Under the pieces are notes generated by a model. It saw nothing but the letters and a program-made list of their open reading frames with translations. It was not told the origin of the DNA and made no database searches. A stretch of DNA of 36,251 nt from Candidatus Gagatemarchaeum stordalenia. Its GTDB lineage: Archaea; Thermoproteota; Nitrososphaeria; Nitrososphaerales; Gagatemarchaeaceae. The position numbers and the translations under genes were made by a program. Every line of letters starts with the position of its first letter. Positions within the stretch are counted from its first letter, which is position 1. Positions 26,337 through 35,301 of this stretch are shown here, piece by piece. Where the stretch lies: positions 1-36,251 of the forward strand of contig PLUF01000009.1 of the NCBI GenBank assembly GCA_003164815.1, in the 5' to 3' direction.

Positions 26337-29300
26337 GTGGCATGTGGACTTCCAGGAGATGAACTGACGGGCCGAGTAGACCTCCCGCTCCAGACTACCG
26401 CCTATGCCAGCATGACCTTCTCGATTCCGGCCGCAGAATCGAGCATACAGGTGGCGCTATGCATGGTGCAGGTCGGAAGCCCGACCGCTCCCATCACGGT
26501 CAATCTATACGACAGCACTGGAACATTGCGCGCTTCCGGGAGTATCTCGCCCAGCCAGGTGCCCGAGGGTTCGGCAGGATGGACACAGTTCGTCCCCCTT
26601 GAACTCGCGCAGCCTCTGCCGCAAGGATACTACACCTTGGTGGTGAGCAGCCCTCTGAGCAGCTCGACCAACTACTACCTCATCTACATCAACTTCTATG
26701 ACAGCTTCAACGACACCAACGCTACTGCAGGATACATCCCGCCTCCAGGTTACTACGGAAACAGAGGGTCGCCTGTTGTCTGGGTCAAAGACGCGGACGA
26801 CAATGACCTCACAATCTTCCCGTTTGGACGGACGGGTGACATCAGTTATGTGGGGAACGGAACCTTCGTGGCGTCGTCGAGCTACCAGGTGAACTGCTTA
26901 GTCCCGTGGCTCTCCGACATGGAGTATCTTCTACCACCTTACTCCGCTCAGTTCGTCCTGACTGACACGACCGCAAATGTGGTCGTAGGAAGCGCTCCGG
27001 CCTCTCAAGCCTACAACTCGCACGGGCTGATGGGGTTGATACCTTTGCAACTCCCGAGTCCAGTGAACATGGTCGCAGGACACACCTACTCTATCTCAAT
27101 ACAAGAAAGTGGGAATGCGGCCTCGACGTCAGCTTACCCAATCCTGATCAGAGGGTCGACCGTAAACCCTGCCAAGGCCGGCCCGAGCGGCTCGGCGTCT
27201 TACTGGCTCGGGGAACTTGCCCTCTCCGACTTCTCAGAGTACAGGGTCCTCGATTATGCCGGAACAACCACCACAGGGCAGAATGGCCATGGAGGGATAG
27301 GCGGCGTCGACGAGGTAGGTGTGAGGATAGTCCCTCGCTTCAATGAGATCATCACCCAGATCATGCTGAAGATGTCCAACGCTCAGGGTGCTCCAACCAC
27401 ATCAGGTTACTATCCCAGCGGTACCCCCGTCACAGTATCGCTCTATGCCAGCAACGAGTCTGCGCCTTCACCCGCGTTCGCAAGTCCCGCCGGGAGTCCG
27501 CTCGCATCCGCAACATTTGACAGCGGGGCAATCCCGCTGGTGGGCTTCCTCGACGCAAAGGTCAATTTTAGGGTGACCGCCAACACCCCCTATTGGATCG
27601 TCTGGAGTTCGCCTGCGGCATCAAACAGCAGTTACGATTGCCAGAGGTGTGTGAGCCCTTTCAGGAACCTCGCGCTCGCCAGTCAAGATAACGGAAAGAG
27701 CTGGTCGTTCTTCGGACAAGGTCCGACCGACCTAGCATTTGCCGCTATCGCCTCACAAGAGACCTTGGGCAGTCCATACGACAACACCATCGGAAGCAGC
27801 ATAGGCGCGAGTGACCTTGTCGCACAACCGTTCATCCTCTCGCAGAGCGCGGCGGTCAACGCCATCTACGTCTCTGCGTCAGGTGGCACCTTGACAGCCA
27901 CGGTCTATCCTGACAACGGTTCCGGAACCGGCCCTGACACGTCATCTCATTTGGGGACGGGTAGCTTCAATACAGCATTCCAGTATTTCTACTCCGGGAT
28001 CATAATTCCTCTTACGGCCTCTGCGACCGTTCAAGCCAACACGAAATACTGGATAGTCTTCTCATCCCAGAATAGCTCTAGCGTCAGCTTGGCGACGTAC
28101 TGGTCGAGGCCGGCGGACCCCGCGGTGCCGGCCGGTTTCGAGGCGCTGACCTCTTCAAACGGCGGCGCGTCATGGAGCGCTGCGGGCCCGGAAGTGACGA
28201 CTGCCATCTTCATGGTGGGCGTCCAGCCGGCCGGAACATTGGTCCCAACGGCTTCAATAGCCGAAGCCCTCGCTTCAAGAGGAATGACCACGTACTCGCT
28301 GGTGGCCTACGGACAACCACCCCTGTCGTCGAGCGATGTAGGTTACTATCTGTCGCAGGGATTCAAGGTCTATCCTTGGCAGGACGGCTCCAATGGCTAC
28401 ACCTCGGACCTGCTCAAGATGGTGCAGAGGTTCGTCGCGGGTGGGGGAGCGGTTCTCGGGCCCACCTATGGCTGGGGTTACGCCACCCAGTTCTACAACC
28501 TAGGGCGCGGATACCTGTCAACCCTGTACCCTAGTGAGCAAGAGTACTACCTTACCAGCGGATCACTCTCACCCGCTCAATCATATGGATACAACGGAAT
28601 CGTGATTGACGCCCCAGAGCTCGTGGCTGAGTGGCTCTGGATGTATTCGCAGATCGACGCGAACGTCGGGCTTCAGAACCTCCTTGGAACTGCCGGCTGG
28701 GTGAACTCGGACCACCCGGTCAACTACGGAGGGGCGGCAGGCGCATCGGGAGGCCACAACATGAACACCTATGTCAGATATGTCAACAGTCCGCTCGGGC
28801 TGTACCTCAAGGACGTAACTTCCGCTGGATTGCACACCAAAGACAGCACATCATGCCAGCTCTGGTCGCTAAGAGGGTCGTCGGCCAGTTATACCGCTTC
28901 GACGTGCAAGCCGTCCTTACCGTTGGCCACGGACTTGGACACCTACCACCACACTCCGTTCGAGACCTCATCGTTCGGGGTGTACATGGCCGCCTCGAAT
29001 GCATCTCTTGAGTATCAGCTCCTTTCCTCGATTCAGACGAAGGCACCGGCCTTCGCTCGCACCGCCATGCCACTGAACGTAGTTCAGCTCGTTCCTAATT
29101 ACTTCTCCTCGGTCCTGGAAGTGACATCATCAAGCATCTATGATGCTTCGACCGGACAGGTGCTGCTCAGCTACGGCGGCGCACTGACCTGCTGCCCATT
29201 CTTCAACTTCGCAAATCCGCTCGACAACAGTTCCAATCCGGGACGCTCAGGTTTCTACGAAGTGGCAACGGCAGCAACGGTCCTCGACTTCTGGACCCGT

Positions 29301-30353
29301 GTGGTTCCCACCTTCGCCCACTATCCAATCATGGAGGCGGACACCGACCCTGGCTCGATCCAGGCTCAGGTGGAAGCAACCCCGTGGACCCATTTTGCCT
29401 CGATCTATAGCAGCATGCAGTATGTTGGCGGGTTCTACGGCTACGAGCAGAGCGGATTCAAGACGCTGGTCATCGACCACAACTTCGGGAACCTCTCGAC
29501 CTGGTCTGGACTGAGTGCGATATGTCAGTCGTGGGGTACCGACTCGTATGCCTCACTCTCCGGACAACATCTTTCCGAGTTTGATGTCATCTTGGGTCTT
29601 CCCAACAGCAGTGAGGACCCCGACTACGCCGCCGACCTGGCGCTTTTGGAGACCTACGTAAAGAACGGAGGAAGCCTCATCCTCTACACCTCGAGTGGAG
29701 CGCCTAGTAGCCTGACAGGGATAGGCACGACCGCAGTCTCAATACCATACGGTCATCCCATAACCCAGCCCTATGCTGAGGCGGATCTGAACGCAGCCCT
29801 TCCTCACGGCTATGGCTACATCAACGCACTCGGTTCTGGTCAGGTCATCACGCTCTACGCCAGCCGCTACGGGGATGGCTTTGGAGTTGGAGATAGTTCG
29901 AATGGAGACGGAGCCTGCGACGGGCTCTCGTCCGGCCTCGCCTACCTGACTCTGAATGCGGTCCTGTGGGCATCGGGTCGGTCGACGCCAGCACTCTACC
30001 TTCCAAACTACGTGCAACGCACTTCATGGGCTACACCTCTGAATAGCAACGGAGAGGGGGGAAACTCACCGATAATCGTGTCGGTCTGCGGAACTCCCGG
30101 TGGCCTCAAACTTGTCTGGTTCTCAAACACGAGCACGGCCCCCGAGACGGTTCAACTTGGGTTCTCGCAGGCATTCTTCGAGACACCCAGCCAGTGGGAG
30201 GCATACAACGCCAACTCGAAAGGTGTCCAGGCGAGTGGAAGCAGCGACGTTGTGCTCGACGTGAGCATACCCGCACAAGATTGGATGCCACTCTATCTGC
30301 AACCTTCGCAACCCCCAGCCACAACGACCACCAGGGTAATGATCATAGAGTAG
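26337..30353 (+). CDS. 1,338-aa glycosidase-like modular protein with no visible signal peptide
   Basis: The protein starts at GTG with ACGLPGDELTGRVDLPLQ, with no signal peptide, and ends MIIE without an anchor. The first 620 residues are beta-sandwich modules related to those of the 1,444-aa protein: GYYTLVVSSPLSSSTNYY matches GWYWVVFSSPSSDRSDYY there, and GPTDLAFAAIASQETLG (about 461) matches GPTEFAFTIALSKETIG. Residues about 630-1035 have a glycosidase-like look (YGYNGIVIDAPELVAEWLWM, FAHYPIMEADTD). Near 1081, FDVILGLPNSSEDPDYAADL...NGGSLILYTSSG is the same amidotransferase-like domain as in the paralogue. Relative to the paralogue, the barrel-like part comes after the beta modules rather than before. 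A carbohydrate-active role is likely but the catalytic acids are not certain. Confidence 0.82.
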   Translation: MACGLPGDELTGRVDLPLQTTAYASMTFSIPAAESSIQVALCMVQVGSPTAPITVNLYDSTGTLRASGSISPSQVPEGSAGWTQFVPLELAQPLPQGYYTLVVSSPLSSSTNYYLIYINFYDSFNDTNATAGYIPPPGYYGNRGSPVVWVKDADDNDLTIFPFGRTGDISYVGNGTFVASSSYQVNCLVPWLSDMEYLLPPYSAQFVLTDTTANVVVGSAPASQAYNSHGLMGLIPLQLPSPVNMVAGHTYSISIQESGNAASTSAYPILIRGSTVNPAKAGPSGSASYWLGELALSDFSEYRVLDYAGTTTTGQNGHGGIGGVDEVGVRIVPRFNEIITQIMLKMSNAQGAPTTSGYYPSGTPVTVSLYASNESAPSPAFASPAGSPLASATFDSGAIPLVGFLDAKVNFRVTANTPYWIVWSSPAASNSSYDCQRCVSPFRNLALASQDNGKSWSFFGQGPTDLAFAAIASQETLGSPYDNTIGSSIGASDLVAQPFILSQSAAVNAIYVSASGGTLTATVYPDNGSGTGPDTSSHLGTGSFNTAFQYFYSGIIIPLTASATVQANTKYWIVFSSQNSSSVSLATYWSRPADPAVPAGFEALTSSNGGASWSAAGPEVTTAIFMVGVQPAGTLVPTASIAEALASRGMTTYSLVAYGQPPLSSSDVGYYLSQGFKVYPWQDGSNGYTSDLLKMVQRFVAGGGAVLGPTYGWGYATQFYNLGRGYLSTLYPSEQEYYLTSGSLSPAQSYGYNGIVIDAPELVAEWLWMYSQIDANVGLQNLLGTAGWVNSDHPVNYGGAAGASGGHNMNTYVRYVNSPLGLYLKDVTSAGLHTKDSTSCQLWSLRGSSASYTASTCKPSLPLATDLDTYHHTPFETSSFGVYMAASNASLEYQLLSSIQTKAPAFARTAMPLNVVQLVPNYFSSVLEVTSSSIYDASTGQVLLSYGGALTCCPFFNFANPLDNSSNPGRSGFYEVATAATVLDFWTRVVPTFAHYPIMEADTDPGSIQAQVEATPWTHFASIYSSMQYVGGFYGYEQSGFKTLVIDHNFGNLSTWSGLSAICQSWGTDSYASLSGQHLSEFDVILGLPNSSEDPDYAADLALLETYVKNGGSLILYTSSGAPSSLTGIGTTAVSIPYGHPITQPYAEADLNAALPHGYGYINALGSGQVITLYASRYGDGFGVGDSSNGDGACDGLSSGLAYLTLNAVLWASGRSTPALYLPNYVQRTSWATPLNSNGEGGNSPIIVSVCGTPGGLKLVWFSNTSTAPETVQLGFSQAFFETPSQWEAYNANSKGVQASGSSDVVLDVSIPAQDWMPLYLQPSQPPATTTTRVMIIE

Positions 30354-30363
30354 GCGAGACCAA

Positions 30364-31548
30364 ATGAGATCCACATTGTGCGGGAAGTTCAAGGCATCGA
30401 CCGCGCTGGAGCGCTCCTGTCTCTCTTTGGTTCTGCTGCTCCTGCTGGTCTCTGCTTCGCAAGCCTCCGCTAACACTGGTACCGTCCATCTTTCAAGCGC
30501 CTACAACTACCGAAGCGTTACCTACAACACGTACGTCAAGTGGGCGGGCGATCTCTATGGCGACCGTCTCAACTACGGCCTGGGCTCCGACTCCCACATC
30601 AACTTCACCAACTTCTCCATGGGTTCCCCGAGCAACCCCTCCTGGACCTTCGGAGTGGTCTCTCAGGGCGGGAACGTCACCATAAGCGCCATACAGGAGA
30701 ACTACGTCAGGCTCTCGGCAGCGACCACGTCTCCTGGCGCCCTCACCGTGACTTTCTACTACGCTTCCCTGCCCGCGGAGGTCGTCATCGCGGCACCAGC
30801 CAACACCAGCATATCGAGCTCGAGTTACTACACGACTTACAGCGCGTGGGCGGCTTCAGCCGCTCCGGCAATCTACAACAATGCGGGATCAGACTACCTG
30901 ATGATCAGGTCCACTTACTCAACTCCAGTCATACAGATTCTTCAGATGACAGCAACGACCTCCTCTTCCACCTCGACTTCGGCCTCCGCGAGCACATCGA
31001 GTTCGAAATCCACGACCACGACAAGCACGACATCGACCAGTTCCTGTCAGACATCCAGCGCATCTTCTCCCTCGGTCTCAGCGACAAACAATTTCGTCAT
31101 GACGATCTCTCCCTCGTCCGGAGTGGTCGTCCAAGGGGTGGGCATCTCAGCCCAGGTAGAAGTCAGTTCGCTGGGGAGCACGGTGGGGACGGTCTTCGTC
31201 TCGGTAATCAATCCAATCCCTGGAGCGAGCGTGACGGTGGTCCCTGTCTCGGGAACTCCATACTTCTCTTCGCAGCTCTCGATAGTTACTTCCAGATCAA
31301 CGCAAGCCGGGAGCTACTGCATTCAGGTCACTGGAAGCGAGGGCGGCATCTCAAAGACGAGCACGTACGCGCTCAAGGTATCGCCGGCGTCAAACAACGC
31401 CACCGATGAACCGACGATAGGCTCCCTCTTCAGTCAGGTTGTCGCGGCCGCGGCAGTGATCGGGGTTACGCTGGCAGTCGGGGTTATTCGCGTGTCTCGC
31501 AGGGCGCGCGCCTCGGCGGAGTCCAGAAGAAGGAAAGGACAGCTTTGA
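30364..31548 (+). CDS. Ser/Thr-rich anchored surface protein
   Basis: This 394-aa protein starts 11 nt after the previous stop, so it is in the same operon. The signal peptide is SLVLLLLLVSASQASA (residues 21-36). A beta-rich domain (about 37-195) with Tyr- and Asn-rich strands is followed by an almost pure Ser/Thr linker (about 196-245), a likely O-glycosylated stalk. An Ig-like domain (about 246-342; FVMTISPSSGVVVQGVGIS and VTGSEGGISKTSTYALKVS) leads to a C-terminal helix (LFSQVVAAAAVIGVTLAVGVI) and a basic tail, SRRARASAESRRRKGQL. The plan is that of a stalked cell-surface protein. It could be the membrane partner of the anchorless 1,338-aa protein, which is inference from operon position. 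Confidence 0.85.
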   Translation: MRSTLCGKFKASTALERSCLSLVLLLLLVSASQASANTGTVHLSSAYNYRSVTYNTYVKWAGDLYGDRLNYGLGSDSHINFTNFSMGSPSNPSWTFGVVSQGGNVTISAIQENYVRLSAATTSPGALTVTFYYASLPAEVVIAAPANTSISSSSYYTTYSAWAASAAPAIYNNAGSDYLMIRSTYSTPVIQILQMTATTSSSTSTSASASTSSSKSTTTTSTTSTSSCQTSSASSPSVSATNNFVMTISPSSGVVVQGVGISAQVEVSSLGSTVGTVFVSVINPIPGASVTVVPVSGTPYFSSQLSIVTSRSTQAGSYCIQVTGSEGGISKTSTYALKVSPASNNATDEPTIGSLFSQVVAAAAVIGVTLAVGVIRVSRRARASAESRRRKGQL

Positions 31549-31571
31549 GTGATTTAGTTTGCGCCCAAAGT

Positions 31572-31578
31572 TCTTAAG
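31572..31578 (+). promoter_or_regulatory. TATA-like box for the 789-aa propeller protein
   Basis: The sequence AAAGTTCTTAAGG places an A/T-rich TCTTAAG about 30 nt before GTG 31605, consistent with a transcript that starts at or a few bases before the start codon. Confidence 0.45.
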
Positions 31579-31604
31579 GAACTGTTCTCCCTAGTAAGTG
31601 CCCC

Positions 31605-33974
31605 GTGTCGAGACCGTTGTCCCGAGGCATGCGCAAGGTCGTTGTCCTCGCATTACTCTTCCTCCTAACCGCTTCAGGGATTCTGGCGGTCTCGACCATC
31701 ACGGCAGAGGCTGGGACTACGACACTCTCACTGGACGGCAGCGCAAAGAACGGGTGCGGGTACGTCACCTCCTGTTCCGTGTCTCTGACGACCGCGAACC
31801 CCTCTGACGTGATCATAGTGGGGTGTAACTGCTGGCCCGCCTGGGGCGCATTCACCGTGACAGACACCACCGGTCTGGTGTTTCACGCCAGAACGGCGCC
31901 CTTGGGCATCGGAGGTAACCAGTTTGTTCAGACGTGGTACGCGATAGCGCCATCGCCGTTGACGGGCGATAGCATATCCATCCAGACGTCATTGACCGGC
32001 GAGACGTGGTACGGCGTGATAGCTTTTGGCGTGTCGGGAGCGAACACCACCAGTCCTTTCGATCCCAATCCCGCGTTGCCTAAGGCGCAGGCCAACATCG
32101 CGTGTCTCAACAACGTTCCGTGCAACATCGGAGTCTCAACGACCAACAACGCCGATTTCGTATTCCAGTTTGGTGGAGACACTGGGAACACCCTGCAGAC
32201 AGCGGGCGGCGGATTCACGTTAATCCAGGCCGGCTTGGCTGGTCAGACCGCCTACGCGCAGTATGAGATAACCTCCAGCCCGCTCTCCTCCGCCACGCTC
32301 TCATTCGGAACCTCACAAGGTTGGGACTTCGGCGTGATTACGGATGCAATCAGAGGAGGATCGACCTCATCTCTACATACTACCTCGACGAGTGTCACGC
32401 CGAATCCGGCATCCGTCGTTGCGGGTAACATAATCACCTTCACAGGGACCATCATCGACACGAGCAGTTCACCCAACACTCCTACAGGCACGGTAAGCTG
32501 GAACGATGGAGGTTCGGGCGGAACCTTTGGCGGCTCTTCATGTACTCTATCCTCGGCTGGTCCGTCCTCTGCCTCGTGCATGGTAGTATACACTGCACCG
32601 TTGAGCCCAGGCCTCATTACTATCTCAGCGGGGTACTCGGGGGATTCGATCCACGCATCGAGCGGCGGAACCTCATTACTGACTATCACATCCACTCCAT
32701 CGAGCAACGATTGGCCGTCATTCACTCTTAGCGACCAAGACTCAAGGTACCAAGCCAATTCGACGATAACCTCATCGAACGTGGGACAGATTACGCAGAA
32801 ATGGGTAATCAACACCCAACAATCGATTACATCGACTCCAGTAACCTTTGCAGGCAACGTCTACTTCGCTGATTGGGGTGGGAATGTCTATTCCGCGAGC
32901 ATTTCTACCGGTCATCTGAACTGGAAAGTGAACCTTGGCGACAATCCGATTACCTCGACACTCGCTTTGGGGAATGGAATGGTCTATGTCGGCGATGGCA
33001 CGAATGCAACAAAGGTCTTCGCACTTTCTCAGTCCGATGGGCATACCGTCTGGGTCCAAACTCTTCAGACTAGTATGGATTCGATTTGGGCTTCTCCGAT
33101 TCTCTACAACGGAATGATGTACATCGGAGTGGCGAGCAACGGTTTGTCAGAAGATAACGCTTCACAGCGCGGGGAGATCTTCGCCCTTAATGCTCTGACT
33201 GGCACCGTGACGTGGGGCTTTCTTACGAGTCTCTCGAGCCCCGGAGGGGCGTCGGTATGGGGGTCCGTAGTCATAGATCCGTCTCTGAACTCGATCTATT
33301 TTGGAACCGGAAATCCTTTTGGAAGCGGGAGCGGGAGTAGCATCTTGTATTCATACTCGATAATCTCGTTGGATGCAACAACGGGAAACCTGAAATGGTA
33401 TTACCAAATCTACACCTCTGACAGCAGCGGGGGCGATCAAGACTTCGGTTCCACTCCAAATCTCTTCTCAGTTTCCATAAACAGCATCATCCACAATGCG
33501 ATTGGCCTTGGCAACAAGAACGGAGAATACTATATCTTGGACAGGTCCACCGGACAACTACTTGAGACTGACACTATAGGCATCGGGGAGCCAGATGGAG
33601 ATGGTATAATTGGGGTGACCGCTTTTATTTACACCAGTCCAAATAATCCGGAGATCTTCATCCCGTCATATAACGAACAAATTGGTGGCTATTATGGTGT
33701 CGTGAAGGCTCTAAGTCCGTCGACCGGAGCCATCAACTGGCAATTCAACACACCGGGTGATATTCACGGTTCCGTCTCGGCAGTTCCCGGCGCGGTGCTA
33801 TTCGGGGACGAGCACGGAAATTTCTACGCTGTCTCTTCCGCTTCTGGGACTCAGCTGTTTCATTCGACAGTTCCAGGCTCAATAGAGGCTGGCATTACCG
33901 TGGCTGAAGGGATGGTCTTTGTCCCAATGGCGTTTGGTTCGGGTGGGTCAGGAGCCCTTTACGCCCTAGGTTGA
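31605..33974 (+). CDS. 789-aa exported 'GANTT' domain, Ig-like domain and PQQ-type beta-propeller protein
   Basis: GTG 31605 is the start. A signal peptide lies at residues 10-35. The first 250 residues (LSLDGSAKNGC, FGVSGANTTSPFD at 141-153, DAIRGG) are homologous to the start of the 836-aa protein. An Ig-like domain follows (about 264-362; TSTSVTPNPASVVAGN, GTVSWNDGGSGGTF, SAGYSGD). From about 368 to the end is a PQQ-type beta-propeller (NVYSASISTGHLNWKVN, VFALSQSDGHTVWVQ, IFALNALTGTVTWGF, IISLDATTGNLKWYY, VKALSPSTGAINWQF, FYAVSSASGTQLF, GALYALG) with repeated 'ALd..TG...W' blade ends. No dehydrogenase active-site residues are evident, so the propeller is probably structural or binding. Unlike the 836-aa protein it has no C-terminal anchor. 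Confidence 0.88.
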   Translation: MSRPLSRGMRKVVVLALLFLLTASGILAVSTITAEAGTTTLSLDGSAKNGCGYVTSCSVSLTTANPSDVIIVGCNCWPAWGAFTVTDTTGLVFHARTAPLGIGGNQFVQTWYAIAPSPLTGDSISIQTSLTGETWYGVIAFGVSGANTTSPFDPNPALPKAQANIACLNNVPCNIGVSTTNNADFVFQFGGDTGNTLQTAGGGFTLIQAGLAGQTAYAQYEITSSPLSSATLSFGTSQGWDFGVITDAIRGGSTSSLHTTSTSVTPNPASVVAGNIITFTGTIIDTSSSPNTPTGTVSWNDGGSGGTFGGSSCTLSSAGPSSASCMVVYTAPLSPGLITISAGYSGDSIHASSGGTSLLTITSTPSSNDWPSFTLSDQDSRYQANSTITSSNVGQITQKWVINTQQSITSTPVTFAGNVYFADWGGNVYSASISTGHLNWKVNLGDNPITSTLALGNGMVYVGDGTNATKVFALSQSDGHTVWVQTLQTSMDSIWASPILYNGMMYIGVASNGLSEDNASQRGEIFALNALTGTVTWGFLTSLSSPGGASVWGSVVIDPSLNSIYFGTGNPFGSGSGSSILYSYSIISLDATTGNLKWYYQIYTSDSSGGDQDFGSTPNLFSVSINSIIHNAIGLGNKNGEYYILDRSTGQLLETDTIGIGEPDGDGIIGVTAFIYTSPNNPEIFIPSYNEQIGGYYGVVKALSPSTGAINWQFNTPGDIHGSVSAVPGAVLFGDEHGNFYAVSSASGTQLFHSTVPGSIEAGITVAEGMVFVPMAFGSGGSGALYALG

Positions 33975-34057
33975 CGGGCCTTTTAGCAAGTAGGAGGTGC
34001 TCGACGAGTCTGCGGAACCGGCGTGGCTAACATCATAGAGAGGGGCTCATATTACCC

Positions 34058-34070
34058 GTCACGTCGTGAC
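34058..34070. repeat. 13-nt palindrome
   Basis: GTCACG-T-CGTGAC is a perfect inverted repeat with 6-bp arms and one central base, 18 nt before a TATA-like box. It would suit a dimeric regulator site. Confidence 0.5.
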
Positions 34071-34087
34071 AGCGATTTCGTTGAACC

Positions 34088-34098
34088 TACTATAAGTA
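34088..34098. promoter_or_regulatory. Orphan TATA-like box
   Basis: TACTATAAGTA is identical to the 11-mer that acts as the likely promoter of the 836-aa protein at 23993-24003. Here no gene starts within 200 nt on either strand. It is nearly symmetric, so direction is unclear. Confidence 0.4.
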
Positions 34099-34114
34099 AT
34101 TGTGTCTGGTAAGG

Positions 34115-34155
34115 ACTAGACCTCTCACTGAGCGTAGGCTCCTCTCCAGTCTAGT
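34115..34155 (+). repeat. Spaced inverted repeat (possible RNA hairpin)
   Basis: ACTAGAC (34115-34121) and GTCTAGT (34149-34155) are perfect complements, 27 nt apart. They start about 20 nt after the orphan TATA-like box. The loop shows no strong second stem. Confidence 0.35.
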
Positions 34156-34272
34156 GTAGCGTGAACGAAGTAACGGGTATTTTGTGTAAGCAATCGCCAC
34201 GCTGAAAACACTGACTTGTTCGCAATTTTACGGGTAATCGCACCGTCAATCTTCAACAGGATAACGCCCCAT

Positions 34273-34285
34273 CCGTTACTAACGG
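34273..34285. repeat. 13-nt palindrome
   Basis: CCGTTA-C-TAACGG is a perfect inverted repeat with 6-bp arms, 30 nt past the end of the FkbM pseudogene. It may be a protein site or the stem of a minimal 3' hairpin. Confidence 0.45.
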
Positions 34286-34314
34286 TACACTATTTTGTGG
34301 CGAGATTGGCTTAA

Positions 34315-35019
34315 CTAGTCTTTGGGCCATGCATAGAAGATCATCTCGTACCCAAGATCCTGAATGAGACTCGTCCCATCGTAGCCGAATTCTTCCAAAT
34401 ATCTCAAGATGACAGAGACCGAGTCGCTCACGTGCGGATCGCTTATCCGACTATTTTCGGCTTGAGCCCATTGATTGTCTGCTTCCGGCCCTGTACCACT
34501 TTCAATTCGTACCCTTCGGTATCCACTTTGATGAGAGATAGCAGAGATAGAGAGAGTTCTTCAGCCAATACGTCCTGTGTCAGCACACTCACCTCTTCCT
34601 GGCGCTCAAGTGTTTCCGTTGCCTTGGCAAAGATGGAATTATTACCATGTTTCTTGTATATGTTCAGAGATGCCTTCCCAGGATTGTCGCCCAAAGCCGT
34701 TCTGATTGGGAGGATGTTCTTACAACGATTCATCTCTACGTTGGTCCTAAGTAGACGGAAGTTTGTCGACTCGGGTTCCACGGCTACGACTCTGCCATCT
34801 TCGCCAACACACCTCGAAATCTTCAGGGAGAATACGCTGATGTTGGCACCAGTGTCCAGGACCACTCCCCTCTTTGGCTTCGTAGAATCACTCATAGACG
34901 TTCGTGTAGTAGATTTCCTCGATCATGTATCTCTGGCTGGTACCCATCGACCTAACTCGGAGCCTGATTCCGCCTGGGACAGTCGTGACGTACTCGGGAA
35001 TTATCTTCCTTGCACCCAT
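34315..35019 (-). pseudogene. FkbM-family methyltransferase broken by two frameshifts
   Basis: Three frames join into one FkbM protein. From ATG 35019 the first reads MGARKIIPEYVTTVPGG and runs to EEIYYTNVYE, then meets a stop. A second frame (from about 34893) continues as SDSTKPKRGVVLDTGANI, with VVAVEPES and LIKVDTEGYELKVVQG, to KPKIVG and a stop at 34443. A third frame continues SDPHVSDSVSVILRYLEEFG and ends FYAWPKD before the stop at 34315-34317. Both junctions align in length with the intact FkbM at 20654: YE plus 19 residues to ANI(G/S), and 28 residues from KI(A/V)G to Y(K/D)G. The first is best explained by loss of two bases (GAGAGT to GAGT), the second by loss of one base. Motif I reads DTGANIS, with Ser for the usual Gly. 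The middle piece alone would lack the N- and C-terminal parts and is unlikely to work. Confidence 0.8.
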
Positions 35020-35301
35020 CCTGACATATCTCGTTCCGAGCCGAAATCGCAATAGGGGATGTCCGCTCGAAGTACCAACTCAGCCTCTCCTCTGGGACCT
35101 GTCCTTACAAGTGGCTCATAGGGGGTCCTTTTTGGCATTAAGACTCTTCCTAAGCTGGTTCCACCAAGTCTCTCTACGGCCAACTCCCTTCAACCCTTTC
35201 TGAATGCTTCATCTACAGGATGTTCTGAAGAAGATTGAGGATCTAGTTTCATCGCAGTGAACGACTCTCACTTCCTGCATCGGTGGCTCGGAAAACATGT
35301 A

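Larger units (their letters stand above)
33975..34314. other. 340-nt non-coding stretch rich in small palindromes
   Basis: No frame here looks like protein. The stretch contains a 13-nt palindrome, an orphan TATA-like box, a spaced 7-bp inverted repeat and a second 13-nt palindrome, listed separately. It lies between the end of the propeller gene and the converging FkbM pseudogene, so no coding gene explains the promoter. Confidence 0.5.

Noticed and set aside
34432..35055. Plus-strand frame of 207 codons
   Set aside because: It is antisense to the FkbM pseudogene, whose minus-strand frames carry clear motifs. The plus-strand translation is Ser/Thr-rich noise.
35001..35183. Minus-strand 60-codon frame MAVERLGG...
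   Set aside because: It overlaps the pseudogene start and matches no family I know. It could be a remnant, but there is not enough to call a gene.
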